Shown here piece by piece: positions 33,858-42,685 of a DNA stretch of 60,755 nucleotides. The DNA comes from Bacillota bacterium (GTDB taxonomy: Bacteria; Bacillota; Clostridia; TANB77; CAG-465). A program made the position numbers and the translations under genes. The notes under the pieces are model-generated. The model worked only from the letters and a program-made list of their open reading frames with translations, was not told the origin of the DNA and did no database searches. Each line of letters begins with the position of its first letter. Position 1 is the first letter of the stretch. The stretch spans positions 1 through 60,755 of the forward strand of contig JAEYPQ010000019.1 in NCBI GenBank assembly GCA_023410645.1, given 5' to 3'.

Positions 33858-35696
33858 ATGTTTATGAGAAAAGGAATTTCATTAATAGTACTAGTAATAA
33901 CAATAGTTGTTATCATAATACTTGCGGGAACTGCAATTGCAAGTATGAATAACAATAATCCAATAAATAGTGCTAAGAAAGCAAAATTTTTATCTGATAT
34001 TGACACTTTTAAAAGTGAATTAATAGTTTATAAAGTAGAAAGGACATCTAATCTATTATTAAAGTATAAGACAGATTTATTAAATGCAAATGAAAGCTCT
34101 TTATATGAAAATGGTGCACTTGTTCAAGATAAAACAATATTTGATGTTATACCAAGTATGAAAGATTCTGAATATATTGGTGTGCTTGAAGTTAGAGCAG
34201 GTGAACTCATATATGTTGGTAATGATGAGGATCAAATAGAATGGTGTAAAGGTATTATAGAGGTGGATAGAGATACTTCTGGAGTAGATAGAATTGCACC
34301 AAATATTCCACAGATTGTGGTACCACAATATTCTAATTCGTTTGTTATAAGTAATATAAAAATTACATTAACAGATAATGCGGGTGGAAGTGGTATAGAT
34401 AAGAATAAAAGCAAATATATAATTGACAAAAATATAGAAAATTATTCAGAAAATAACGATATATGGAGTGTAGCAACAGATTTATCTTCAGATAATTTCA
34501 TTGATGATGTAGCTACTGTACAAACAGAAATAAATGGTGATGGTGAATATTATATACATGTACTTGCAGTTGATAACGCTGGTAATAAGAAAAAGGGAAT
34601 ATCTTCAAAGATAATCGTGGATACTGTAGTTCCAAATGAACCTTCAATAGTAATACCATCGACATCTACAACAAATAATGTAGATGCAATAATAACATTA
34701 ATAGATAATGATGGTGGAAGCGGTATTGATATACCAAGATGTAAATATATATATTCAACTGTTTCATCACCATATGGTGATACAGATGCAATATGGAATA
34801 GTGCTGACATATTTGTTAGAACACCTCAAACAATAACTGTAACTTCAAGTACTAATGGTATATATTATTTACACATATTAACAGTAGATAAAGCTGGTAA
34901 TAGAAGAGAAGTGTTATCAAGTGGTGTAACAACAAATTCAGATATACCAATAGCACCAATTATAACTGGAAATGTAAGTTCTAATGTATGGACAAATCAA
35001 AATGTTACTCTGACTGTAAACCCTGTGACTTCACCTGATGTAACAAATTATGAGTATTCAATAAACGGCGAAGCATGGCAAACATACAATGCTACAACAA
35101 GAATTATAATATCAAATGAAGGAACTTATACAGTTAAAGCAAGAGCAGTTAATAACATTGGAACTGTGGGTGCAGAATCGACAGGATATATAGTAAAAAT
35201 AGATAAAACTGCTCCAGCAGATCCTACAATATCTTCGACACCTACAACAATAACTAGAAATGTAACAGTAACAATAACTTATCCAAATGATGCATTTATA
35301 AGACAATATAGCACAAATGGAACGACATGGGTTACATATAATTCGGCAGTAATTATAAGTAATAATAATACAAAGGTTTATGCAAGATCAATAGATGAGG
35401 CTGGAAATCAAAGTCAACAAGTATATAAAAATATTACAAATATTGATGATATTGGACCAATGTTTGAGTTTAAAACAACGTCTGGTGGGTTTATTATTAC
35501 TGCAAGTGATGTATTAAGTAGTGTTGATTTAGCTACATTACAATATGCATGGTCTACATCATTTACCGATATTCCAACTAGTGGATGGACATCGTTTACT
35601 AATGGAAGCATAATACATGGAACCAGTACATTATGGGTAAGAGGTTATGATAGTTTGGGCAACTATAATATACAAAATTCAAAAAATGGTATTTAA
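33858..35696 (+). CDS. Prepilin-like surface protein with five Ig-like repeats
   Basis: The 612-residue protein opens with the RKGISLIVLVITI leader-helix shared by this family (valine at the usual Glu5 position). A common module runs to about residue 138 (NNPINSAKKAKF, ELIYVGNDEDQ). Five Ig-like or surface-barrel repeats follow, roughly 147-255, 256-358, 365-450, 452-530 and 531-612. They show signatures such as DNAGGSGID, GEYYIHVLAVDNAGN and IVDTVVPNEP. The first two are closely similar to the repeats of the gene at 59479. The start may be ATG 33858 or 33864. It is monocistronic. An adhesive or structural surface role is inferred. Confidence 0.75.
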   Translation: MFMRKGISLIVLVITIVVIIILAGTAIASMNNNNPINSAKKAKFLSDIDTFKSELIVYKVERTSNLLLKYKTDLLNANESSLYENGALVQDKTIFDVIPSMKDSEYIGVLEVRAGELIYVGNDEDQIEWCKGIIEVDRDTSGVDRIAPNIPQIVVPQYSNSFVISNIKITLTDNAGGSGIDKNKSKYIIDKNIENYSENNDIWSVATDLSSDNFIDDVATVQTEINGDGEYYIHVLAVDNAGNKKKGISSKIIVDTVVPNEPSIVIPSTSTTNNVDAIITLIDNDGGSGIDIPRCKYIYSTVSSPYGDTDAIWNSADIFVRTPQTITVTSSTNGIYYLHILTVDKAGNRREVLSSGVTTNSDIPIAPIITGNVSSNVWTNQNVTLTVNPVTSPDVTNYEYSINGEAWQTYNATTRIIISNEGTYTVKARAVNNIGTVGAESTGYIVKIDKTAPADPTISSTPTTITRNVTVTITYPNDAFIRQYSTNGTTWVTYNSAVIISNNNTKVYARSIDEAGNQSQQVYKNITNIDDIGPMFEFKTTSGGFIITASDVLSSVDLATLQYAWSTSFTDIPTSGWTSFTNGSIIHGTSTLWVRGYDSLGNYNIQNSKNGI

Positions 35697-35715
35697 TTAA
35701 AATAAATATTAATTT

Positions 35716-35760
35716 AATATAGTATCTAAATCAATTAGTATTTAGGTACTATATTTTTTA
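35716..35760 (+). terminator. Terminator of the Ig-repeat prepilin-like gene
   Basis: A 16-pair stem with one G-U (35716-35731 with 35740-35755) is followed by TTTTT. Confidence 0.85.
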
Positions 35761-35787
35761 TAAATATAAAAATATTTTTCTAAAAAA

Positions 35788-35816
35788 TTGTAAAAAATTT
35801 TTGTTTATGATAAAAT
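35788..35816 (+). promoter_or_regulatory. Promoter of the KAP-type NTPase gene
   Basis: TTGTAA (35788-35793), 17 bases, TAAAAT (35811-35816) with an extended TGA. Confidence 0.7.
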
Positions 35817-35842
35817 AATTTTATTAGAGGTGATATTAGAAA

Positions 35843-37837
35843 ATGGAAGAACTAATTGAAAGTATCTGTGATTATGTAAGAAAACCGTATACAGACTATG
35901 CAATAATGATAAATGGAGAATGGGGAAGTGGAAAAACCTATTTTTGGAATAATAAACTTAGAAGTAGGCTTGAATCAATAAGAATAAATGATAAAAGATA
36001 TAAAACTATATATATGTCGCTTTATGGTATAAATAGTTTAGAGGAAATAAGTAAAAAAATATTTATTGAAACAAATCCAATGATAAATAAAACATTAAAA
36101 AAATTTGTTGATTCAAGAGAAGGAAACTTAATACCAGAATATGTTAAAACTGGACTAGACATGGCTAATTTATTTGGTAGTACAAGCTTTAGTTCAGACA
36201 AGGTAGATTTTTCAAAAATATTTTCTATTGAAGATAAAATACTTTGTTTTGATGACTTAGAAAGAGCAAATGTTGATGTTATTGATATACTTGGATATAT
36301 AAATAACTTTGTTGAACATGATGGAATAAAAACTATATTAATTTGTAATGAAAAAGAACTTGCTACAAAATTTAAAAATACTAATGTTGAAATGAAAACT
36401 TTAATTGCAACATATATATTAGATAAGGAAGGAAATCTTGGACAAAGAAAAATAAAAGAAAATAGCGATGATAGTATACAACATACTATTCCTCTTGCAA
36501 ATATGATTGAATCAAAAATATCTGATATTTTTGATAAAGCAAATGCATATGAAAGGATAAAAGAGAAATTAATTGGAGAAACATTTGAATATATACCAGA
36601 ATATGCATATATTTTAAGTGGAATGATTATGAAATATTCATATAATGAAGATTTATATGACTTCTATAAAAGAAATACTTCTACCATAATATCAGCATTC
36701 AAAAAATCTGACACTAGAAATTTAAGAATATTAAAACATGCATTAAATGATTTTGAAAAGATTTTTGATAATGTAAAAAGAGAATATCCAGATACTACTA
36801 AAGAAATATTAAGTACTATGCTTACTTTTACAATTGCTGTTTCATTTGAGATTAAAGCTGGAAATATAAGTAAAGAAAAATTAAGGTCAATAAACAGTAA
36901 TGATGAATATAAATCTGTTATATTTACATCTAAAATATTAAATGATAATAATCAATTTTACTTGAGGGAATTTGATAATAAATATTTTATTAATTCAAAT
37001 CAAGAATATAGATTTTTTAAATTTATTGAAGTATATATTAGAACAAGATTTTTTGATGAAAAGTTATATAAAGAAAATTTAAAAGATGTAACTGATGGAA
37101 AAGATAGAGATTCTAATAAAGATAGTGTGAATTATATTAAAATATTAAATGGAGAATATTGGAAATTACCAGATTTTGAATTTGAATTACTTTGGAAACA
37201 GGTATTAGAGGAAATTAAACTTGGAAAAGTAAAATTTAAAGAGCATGTAAAATTATTTGCAATATATAAATATTTAATTGGGATTCAACTTGTAAAATTT
37301 CAATTATCAGAATTAAAAAGATACTTTGAACTTGGAATGCAAATTTCAGCTATGAATAATTTAGAAGATTTGTATGATGAAAATGATAATTTAGATTTTG
37401 ATTATGACATAGAAGATAAAGATATTGAAGAAATAAGGGAAAAATACATAGAAATAAAAAATATGGCATTGCAAGAAATTGCAGCTAAAAATGCAAATGA
37501 ATTATTTAAAATGCTTCCTAATAATATTCAAGAATTTTATAAACAAATAATGGGTGATTACAGTAAAATACCAGTATTTTCAAGATATGATATGGATGAT
37601 TTATATTCTAAACTTGATTTAACCCCAAATTATGATTTATATAACATTGTAAATATGATACAAGAGAGATATAAAGATAATGAAGAATTATTTGTTACAG
37701 ATTATAAAAGCTTAAAGAAATTATGTTCAATTATTAAAAAGAATAAGGATAATGAAGAAAACAAAACTATAAAACATGTTTTGCTTGAAAATATTTCAAG
37801 TACAATTGAAAAAATTGCAAAAACTTACAGAGTATAA
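35843..37837 (+). CDS. KAP-type P-loop NTPase
   Basis: The 664-residue protein has Walker A GEWGSGKT (25-32) and a Walker B region ILCFDDLERA (133-142), followed by ILICNEKEL like a sensor strand. This GEWGSGKT plus DDLER pairing is the hallmark of KAP NTPases. Many family members have membrane helices inserted in the NTPase domain; none is visible here, so it appears cytoplasmic. Residues 250-664 are helical and charged, with no recognised domain. It has its own promoter and terminator. Some KAP proteins act in phage defence, but no defence genes surround this one, so the role is open. Confidence 0.75.
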   Translation: MEELIESICDYVRKPYTDYAIMINGEWGSGKTYFWNNKLRSRLESIRINDKRYKTIYMSLYGINSLEEISKKIFIETNPMINKTLKKFVDSREGNLIPEYVKTGLDMANLFGSTSFSSDKVDFSKIFSIEDKILCFDDLERANVDVIDILGYINNFVEHDGIKTILICNEKELATKFKNTNVEMKTLIATYILDKEGNLGQRKIKENSDDSIQHTIPLANMIESKISDIFDKANAYERIKEKLIGETFEYIPEYAYILSGMIMKYSYNEDLYDFYKRNTSTIISAFKKSDTRNLRILKHALNDFEKIFDNVKREYPDTTKEILSTMLTFTIAVSFEIKAGNISKEKLRSINSNDEYKSVIFTSKILNDNNQFYLREFDNKYFINSNQEYRFFKFIEVYIRTRFFDEKLYKENLKDVTDGKDRDSNKDSVNYIKILNGEYWKLPDFEFELLWKQVLEEIKLGKVKFKEHVKLFAIYKYLIGIQLVKFQLSELKRYFELGMQISAMNNLEDLYDENDNLDFDYDIEDKDIEEIREKYIEIKNMALQEIAAKNANELFKMLPNNIQEFYKQIMGDYSKIPVFSRYDMDDLYSKLDLTPNYDLYNIVNMIQERYKDNEELFVTDYKSLKKLCSIIKKNKDNEENKTIKHVLLENISSTIEKIAKTYRV

Positions 37838-37845
37838 AAAATATT

Positions 37846-37879
37846 ATAGAGTATATATTAATTTATATACTCTATTTTT
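37846..37879 (+). terminator. Terminator of the KAP NTPase gene
   Basis: ATAGAGTATATA (37846-37857) pairs perfectly with 37864-37875 and is followed by a T run. Confidence 0.85.
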
Positions 37880-37965
37880 GCTTTAAAAATAATAAAAAAA
37901 TTATTATAAAGTATAAAATATGTTAATTTCCAAATAATATTAGTAAAATTTACTAGGAGGTTAAA

Positions 37966-38511
37966 ATGAAAGCTACAGGAATTGTTAGAAAAATTGATGA
38001 GCTTGGTAGAGTGGTAATACCAAAAGAAATTAGAAAAGGACTTAGAATTAGAGAAGGTGATCCACTAGAAATTTATACTGAAAAAAATGGAGAAATAATA
38101 TTAAAAAAATATGCTCCAATGGGAGATTTACTTGAAATTGCTACACAATATGCTGAAACACTAAATTCAACAACAGATTTTGTGGCGTGCATTACAGATA
38201 AGGAATCAGTAATTGCAGTAGCAGGTACTTCTAAATTTGATTATTTGAATAAAGATATAAGTAAACATGTTATAAAAGTGATGGAAGATAGAGCAACTTG
38301 GTATTCAAAAGAGGATGATAGAATACAAATCACTAAGGATGATAAAGATCTAAAATATACAGCACAAATAATTGCTCCAATAATAAGTGATGCTGATGCA
38401 ATAGGAAGTGTAATACTCTTTTCATTTGATACGGGTAAAAAGATTACAAGCGTTGAAGTAAAATTGGTACAAACAGCGGCATCATTTCTAGGAAAACAAA
38501 TGGAAGCATAA
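37966..38511 (+). CDS. spoVT: Stage V sporulation protein T
   Basis: SpoVT is a forespore transcription regulator of sigma-G-dependent genes. The N-terminal 50 residues are an AbrB swapped-hairpin DNA-binding domain (ATGIVRKIDELGRVVIPKEIRKGLRI). Residues 60-180 form a GAF-like domain ending VQTAASFLGKQME. The 181-residue length equals that of Bacillus SpoVT. GGAGG precedes the ATG. No clear sigma-G promoter could be assigned by eye. It is monocistronic and ends the sporulation-related part before the GDPD block. Confidence 0.95.
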   Translation: MKATGIVRKIDELGRVVIPKEIRKGLRIREGDPLEIYTEKNGEIILKKYAPMGDLLEIATQYAETLNSTTDFVACITDKESVIAVAGTSKFDYLNKDISKHVIKVMEDRATWYSKEDDRIQITKDDKDLKYTAQIIAPIISDADAIGSVILFSFDTGKKITSVEVKLVQTAASFLGKQMEA

Positions 38512-38518
38512 TCTTTTT

Positions 38519-38552
38519 AAGTACAAGTAAATTTCTTGTACTTTTATTTTTT
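38519..38552 (+). terminator. Terminator of spoVT
   Basis: AAGTACAAG (38519-38527) pairs with CTTGTACTT (38535-38543), followed by a T-rich run. Confidence 0.8.
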
Positions 38553-38567
38553 TAGAGGTGAAATAGT

Positions 38568-39134
38568 ATGTCTTTTTTTACGAAATTTACTTATATACCT
38601 AGAAAGGCAAAAACAGAAAATGGTATTTATGATCATATAATTGCTCATAGAGGTTATCATTTTAAATATCCTGAAAATTCAATACCAGCATATATTGAGG
38701 CTTTAAAGAGAAATGATTCAATTGAACTTGATATACGACTTACAAAAGATGGAATAATCGTTTGTATACATGACAGATATGCCAAAAGATTACTTGGAGC
38801 TAAAGGTAAAACAAGTAATATGACATATAAACAAATTGAAAAATGTACAATACTTAAAAGTAAAGATAAAGTTCCAACCTTAAAAGATGTACTCGATCTA
38901 GTAAATGGAAAGGTGGCCTTACTAATTGAAGTAAAGGGGTTAATGAATGATAAATTTGAAAATAAAATTGTAAATATGATAAATGAATATGAAGGGATTG
39001 TATTTTTTCATGCAAAAAATATTATTACGTATTTTAGACTAAAAAAAATTTATGGTGATAAAGTATTTTGGATTTTAAATGTATTTAGAAGGAGATTTGA
39101 TTTTATTAAAGTAAAGAGAAGGAAAAATAAATAA
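38568..39134 (+). CDS. Short glycerophosphodiester phosphodiesterase-family protein (copy 1)
   Basis: GDPD enzymes hydrolyse glycerophosphodiesters such as deacylated phospholipids or lipid-linked glycerol phosphate. Key residues are visible: His27-Arg28 (IIAHRGYH), Glu53/Asp55 (ELDIRLTKDG), His68-Asp69 and LIEVKG. At 188 residues it is shorter than usual GDPDs (about 240). It stops after WILNVFRRRF, lacking the last barrel strands. The next GDPD gene stops at the same point, so this is a shared short form, not a random truncation. No signal peptide is seen. AGAGGTGA precedes the ATG. Confidence 0.8.
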   Translation: MSFFTKFTYIPRKAKTENGIYDHIIAHRGYHFKYPENSIPAYIEALKRNDSIELDIRLTKDGIIVCIHDRYAKRLLGAKGKTSNMTYKQIEKCTILKSKDKVPTLKDVLDLVNGKVALLIEVKGLMNDKFENKIVNMINEYEGIVFFHAKNIITYFRLKKIYGDKVFWILNVFRRRFDFIKVKRRKNK

Positions 39135-39160
39135 TTTAATAAGTTTACATAAAAACATTA

Positions 39161-39189
39161 TTTACTTTTTAATGTAAAAGTGGTATAAT
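39161..39189 (+). promoter_or_regulatory. Promoter of the second short GDPD gene
   Basis: TTTACT (39161-39166), 17 bases, TATAAT (39184-39189) preceded by TGG. Confidence 0.6.
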
Positions 39190-39256
39190 AATATACAGTT
39201 TTTAAATATTTGTTTGATAAATTAATTAATTATTAAAGATAAGGAGGAGTAAATAT

Positions 39257-39889
39257 ATGTGGTATATACCATCAAAGGCACTTAAAACAGAGGTTAATAT
39301 ATATGATAATATAATTGCACATCGAGGATATCATTGTTTTTTTCCGGAAAATTCAATTCCTGCTTTTAAAGAAGCAATAAATAGAAATTATGGAATTGAA
39401 TTTGATGTTAGGATGACAAAAGATGGGGAATTAATTGTATTTCATGATCAAAATGGAAGGCGGCTTTTAGGTGTAGATTTGAAAATAAAAGATATGACAT
39501 ATGATGAAATACTTAAGTTTTCCCTATGTGATGGTGAATATAAAGTGTCCAGGCTTGAAGATGTTCTTGATTTAATAGAAGGAAAAGTCTTAGTTCTAAT
39601 TGAAATAAAAGGCTTTATGAATGAGGAATTTGAAGAAAAGTTTAATATACTTGTAGATAAGTATAGAAAAGAACATAAATCTCTTCTATTTTTTCATTGC
39701 AAAGAAATCAGAACATATTTTAAGTTAAGAAAAAAATATGGATATTATTCATTTTGGGTGCTTAATCCGCTTAGGAAAAGGTTTCCATTATTAAAGGTTA
39801 TAAAAAAATCAAAGTGGGGAATCGTTAATATTTTCTTAAGAAATGCATATCAATATTTCTTTAAAACTGAAGATATTAAAAATACTTAA
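39257..39889 (+). CDS. Short glycerophosphodiester phosphodiesterase-family protein (copy 2)
   Basis: The 210-residue protein is a close relative of the gene at 38568, with IIAHRGYH, EFDVRMTKDG, VFHDQNGRRL and LIEIKGFMNEEFE. The metal/acid-base residues are intact. After FWVLNPLRKRFP it carries about 30 extra, partly basic residues. The same missing C-terminal barrel part is seen. AAGGAGGAG precedes the ATG. It has its own promoter and terminator. A duplicated pair of short GDPDs suggests an accessory role rather than central glycerophosphodiester catabolism. Confidence 0.8.
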   Translation: MWYIPSKALKTEVNIYDNIIAHRGYHCFFPENSIPAFKEAINRNYGIEFDVRMTKDGELIVFHDQNGRRLLGVDLKIKDMTYDEILKFSLCDGEYKVSRLEDVLDLIEGKVLVLIEIKGFMNEEFEEKFNILVDKYRKEHKSLLFFHCKEIRTYFKLRKKYGYYSFWVLNPLRKRFPLLKVIKKSKWGIVNIFLRNAYQYFFKTEDIKNT

Positions 39890-39899
39890 CACAACTATA

Positions 39900-39937
39900 A
39901 TAGCATATTAGAAGTTATAATATGCTATGCTTTTTTT
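39900..39937 (+). terminator. Terminator of the second short GDPD gene
   Basis: ATAGCATATTA (39900-39910) pairs perfectly with TAATATGCTAT (39918-39928), followed by seven T residues. Confidence 0.88.
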
Positions 39938-39972
39938 ACACTATAATATTAATTTGAAGAGGTAAAATTTAT

Positions 39973-40620
39973 ATGATTTTGATGGGATATTTATTAAACT
40001 TATTTCAGTTATTTGAAAATGAGGAAATTTTAGAAAACATTAATTATGATGATATTACTAAAGATGATTTTACTACTGATAATATTAATGATGTCATTTT
40101 AGATAATTTATACAATGAATCTCTTGAAAAAAGGAACTTATTTTATAAATTAAAGAATGAATATTCCATTAACGAAAATAAAGAATTATTACAAAATATT
40201 TCACCACAAATGTTAGAATCTTTTAATAGTTCTATATATAATAAAATAATAGAAGAAGTATTAAAAGAATGGATATATGGAAATAAGAATGTAATTAATA
40301 TAAAAATACGTTCTAACTTTTGGTCGGAGTTTTATGGATTAAATATCAATTATAATTTAATAAATAGTTCCGAAAAATCCATTATCAAAGACTGTATAAA
40401 AGACTTTTCAAAAAGACTAAAAGAGTGGATAGAATATAACAGATCAGAAAATTTTATAAATGTATATACTGTAAATGATGTTATTAATATACAAGTTAGT
40501 AGATATTATAATGTATTATTGCATAAAGAAATTAAATATGAAATTAATAGAAAAGAATCTATAAGTTTTTCAAGATTAATTCTAAATTTTATTTCAAAAA
40601 GACAAAAAGTATCTATTTAA
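39973..40620 (+). CDS. Unrecognised protein, member A of a local five-gene paralogue set
   Basis: The function is not recognised. The 215-residue protein is acidic at the N-terminus, without membrane segments or signal peptide. Its C-terminal 100 residues align by eye with the next gene (40650). Shared features are a strand with INIKIRSNFWSEF, then a helix with KDFSKRLKEWIEY, then VYTVNDVINIQV. The same W-x-Y plus N/D-D strand pattern recurs in the genes at 41940 and 44421. AAGAGGT precedes the ATG. It is co-transcribed with 40650. Confidence 0.6.
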   Translation: MILMGYLLNLFQLFENEEILENINYDDITKDDFTTDNINDVILDNLYNESLEKRNLFYKLKNEYSINENKELLQNISPQMLESFNSSIYNKIIEEVLKEWIYGNKNVINIKIRSNFWSEFYGLNINYNLINSSEKSIIKDCIKDFSKRLKEWIEYNRSENFINVYTVNDVINIQVSRYYNVLLHKEIKYEINRKESISFSRLILNFISKRQKVSI

Positions 40621-40649
40621 TATTAAAATTATTAAGGAGAATAATTTAT

Positions 40650-41174
40650 ATGGTAATAAGACTAAATGATCTTTTAATTGATATTAATATTTTATATGAA
40701 ACATCAAAAAATATCGAAAAGGTAAAATTGGCAATTGAATACATGAAAGAATTAAATATTTCAAGTTGTCATGATATTAACTTTTTACGGAGTAAAACTA
40801 CTGAGATAGTATTTAATACTAAAAGTTATAGAGGATTAACAAATCCTGAAGACTTGAGTCAAAATCCAACATATATAGATTACATGAATATAAAAAAAGA
40901 AAAAAGAGAATTCTTGGATTATACTATTAAGCAAAGAATGCTTGATAGTATGAAAGATAATTTAGAATTTAGAAATAATATTCAAGTTATTATTAAATTT
41001 AATGAATGGTCTAAATTTTGTAATATAGACAAAGATGCCAATTTAAGTAATAAATTGGAGATGTATTATATTTTTAAAGAAGATTTAGATATATGGTTAA
41101 AATATCATTTCTTTATTAATTCGATTATGTCATTTTTGGATTCCAATCAGGATATAAGATTAATTTTTAAATAA
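40650..41174 (+). CDS. Unrecognised protein, paralogue member B
   Basis: This 174-residue protein has no recognised domain. Its C-terminus, IQVIIKFNEWSKF, then FKEDLDIWLKYHFF and DSNQDIRLIF, matches member A in order and spacing, so the two share a domain of about 90 residues. No signal peptide or membrane span is seen. AAGGAG precedes the ATG, 29 bases after member A. A strong terminator follows. Confidence 0.6.
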   Translation: MVIRLNDLLIDINILYETSKNIEKVKLAIEYMKELNISSCHDINFLRSKTTEIVFNTKSYRGLTNPEDLSQNPTYIDYMNIKKEKREFLDYTIKQRMLDSMKDNLEFRNNIQVIIKFNEWSKFCNIDKDANLSNKLEMYYIFKEDLDIWLKYHFFINSIMSFLDSNQDIRLIFK

Positions 41175-41179
41175 ACTTG

Positions 41180-41240
41180 AGACTAGATTATAAAAACTAA
41201 ACCATTGTGTAGTTTTTATAATCCAGTCTTTTTTTAATTT
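41180..41240 (+). terminator. Strong terminator after paralogue member B
   Basis: A 20-base stem with one mismatch (41180-41199 with 41210-41229) is followed by a run of T residues. Confidence 0.88.
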
Positions 41241-41244
41241 TAAA

Positions 41245-41272
41245 TTGACTTATTGCAAATTAATGATATAAT
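41245..41272 (+). promoter_or_regulatory. Promoter of paralogue members C and D
   Basis: TTGACT (41245-41250), 16 bases, TATAAT (41267-41272) with an extended TGA. Confidence 0.75.
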
Positions 41273-41323
41273 AGATTAAAATTATAAGATAACAATCTTT
41301 GATTAAAGGGAGGGATATAAAAT

Positions 41324-41914
41324 ATGATTCAATTTTATACTAATATTAATAGTGGAATTTATAAAAAAAGAGTAAAATTATCCAAGCTTGTATTATTAAT
41401 TGAACGTATCTATATTTTCTGTAATAACAATAACCTCCCAATCAATTATGAAAAATTTTCTAAATATATTTTAGATTTTGAAAACTTAATTAATTATGAT
41501 TCGGAAGAACAATATCTAAAATATTTGTTATTAGAAATTGGAATGCAAAACAATGAAGAACTAAAACTAGAAGTTTCAAATAGTGGTTATTTTTTAAAAT
41601 CTTTTTATGATGTTAATGTATGTGTTTGGTATGATATTAATCAAATTTTCTTTAATGAATTAAAAATTATTTTAGAATATTTGCTATTTACCTTATTTAA
41701 AAATAAAGAAATAAAGGATTACTATGGTACTATATTAATATTGGAAAATTGTGAAAAGTATTATGGAATTAGTTTTGATGAAATTTTCGAAGGTTTGATG
41801 CATATTAATTCAGTTGAAATGCTAGATAGTTATGTTGAATTAGAAAAAGTTTTAATAAAAAATGTTGGAGTAGGAATATTTATAAAGTTGGAAATTCTAA
41901 ATGATGTTATTTAA
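41324..41914 (+). CDS. Unrecognised protein, paralogue member C
   Basis: The 196-residue helical protein is related by eye to the next gene: VKLSKLVLLIERIYIFCNNN and SEEQYLKYLLLEI here correspond to MSFVDVIILIRSVYEFAICND and SPEQYLEEFLLKI in member D. A similar start (ICLNDILYVVLNLMKYL) is present in the gene at 44421. No known domain, signal peptide or membrane span is seen. AGGGAGGG lies before the ATG. The gene's end overlaps the upstream part of member D. Confidence 0.6.
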   Translation: MIQFYTNINSGIYKKRVKLSKLVLLIERIYIFCNNNNLPINYEKFSKYILDFENLINYDSEEQYLKYLLLEIGMQNNEELKLEVSNSGYFLKSFYDVNVCVWYDINQIFFNELKIILEYLLFTLFKNKEIKDYYGTILILENCEKYYGISFDEIFEGLMHINSVEMLDSYVELEKVLIKNVGVGIFIKLEILNDVI

Positions 41915-41939
41915 AAATTCATTAAAAGGAGGAAGACTT

Positions 41940-42539
41940 ATGGTTAAAACTGAGAAATTTGAAATTTCTATAAATGGACTTTTTTATGACAAAAAAATGA
42001 GTTTTGTAGATGTAATAATACTAATTAGAAGTGTATATGAATTTGCTATTTGCAATGATATTAAGTTAGATAAAGAAATATTTTTAGACTACTTTTCTGA
42101 TTTTTATAAGTTTAATACTTTATCACCAGAACAATATTTGGAAGAATTTTTATTAAAAATAAATCAGTCGGATAATAAAAATTTAAGAGCCTATTTAAAA
42201 TATAAAGCGTATAATGCTGGAATAAAGTTTGATAAGGATTATAGAAAAGAAAAAGTAATGTATGAAATTTCTACATTTATATTTGAAATTATGAATTTTT
42301 CTATAACCAAAATTATAAACAATTTATTTAATGGTAAGCCATATTTTGAAGAAGAGAAAATTTTCAAGAAAAAATTAATATATGAGAGATTTCAATGCTC
42401 AAATCAAAAGGAATATTTTAGTATACTTAATGATATTTTTAATCAAATAAATTTTTGGATTAGCTATGAATATTTAATTCCATATATAAGTGTATATCAA
42501 TTAAATGATGATTTATGTGTATCAATTTATATTGTATAA
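41940..42539 (+). CDS. Unrecognised protein, paralogue member D
   Basis: The 199-residue protein combines an N-terminal helical part like member C with a C-terminal INFWISYEYL ... VYQLNDDLCVSIYI stretch like member A. It therefore bridges the two halves of the family. The ATG at 41940 is preceded by AAAAGGAGG; the in-frame ATGs at 41901/41904 lie upstream of that site and are rejected. It is co-transcribed with member C. Function unknown. Confidence 0.6.
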   Translation: MVKTEKFEISINGLFYDKKMSFVDVIILIRSVYEFAICNDIKLDKEIFLDYFSDFYKFNTLSPEQYLEEFLLKINQSDNKNLRAYLKYKAYNAGIKFDKDYRKEKVMYEISTFIFEIMNFSITKIINNLFNGKPYFEEEKIFKKKLIYERFQCSNQKEYFSILNDIFNQINFWISYEYLIPYISVYQLNDDLCVSIYIV

Positions 42540-42545
42540 AAATAA

Positions 42546-42584
42546 TAATGACATAGTATATTTAAAATTACTATGTCATTATTT
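42546..42584 (+). terminator. Terminator after paralogue member D
   Basis: A perfect 13-base stem (42546-42558 with 42569-42581) has a short T-rich tail. Confidence 0.7.
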
Positions 42585-42603
42585 ATGTAGCATTAGACAA
42601 AAA

Positions 42604-42632
42604 TTGACAAAAAATGATAAAAATGATATAAT
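42604..42632 (+). promoter_or_regulatory. Promoter of the tandem GDPD gene
   Basis: Perfect TTGACA (42604-42609), 17 bases, perfect TATAAT (42627-42632) with an extended TGA. This is the strongest promoter by consensus in the window. Confidence 0.85.
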
Positions 42633-42685
42633 TATTACGTTATTTTAATAAATTCTTTTTATAATAAAAAAAGGAGGCGAAATAG

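Noticed and set aside
33858..35696. Classical type IV pilin operon
   Set aside because: The leader is pilin-like, but Glu5 is missing and no pilus assembly ATPase, platform protein or peptidase lies in the window.
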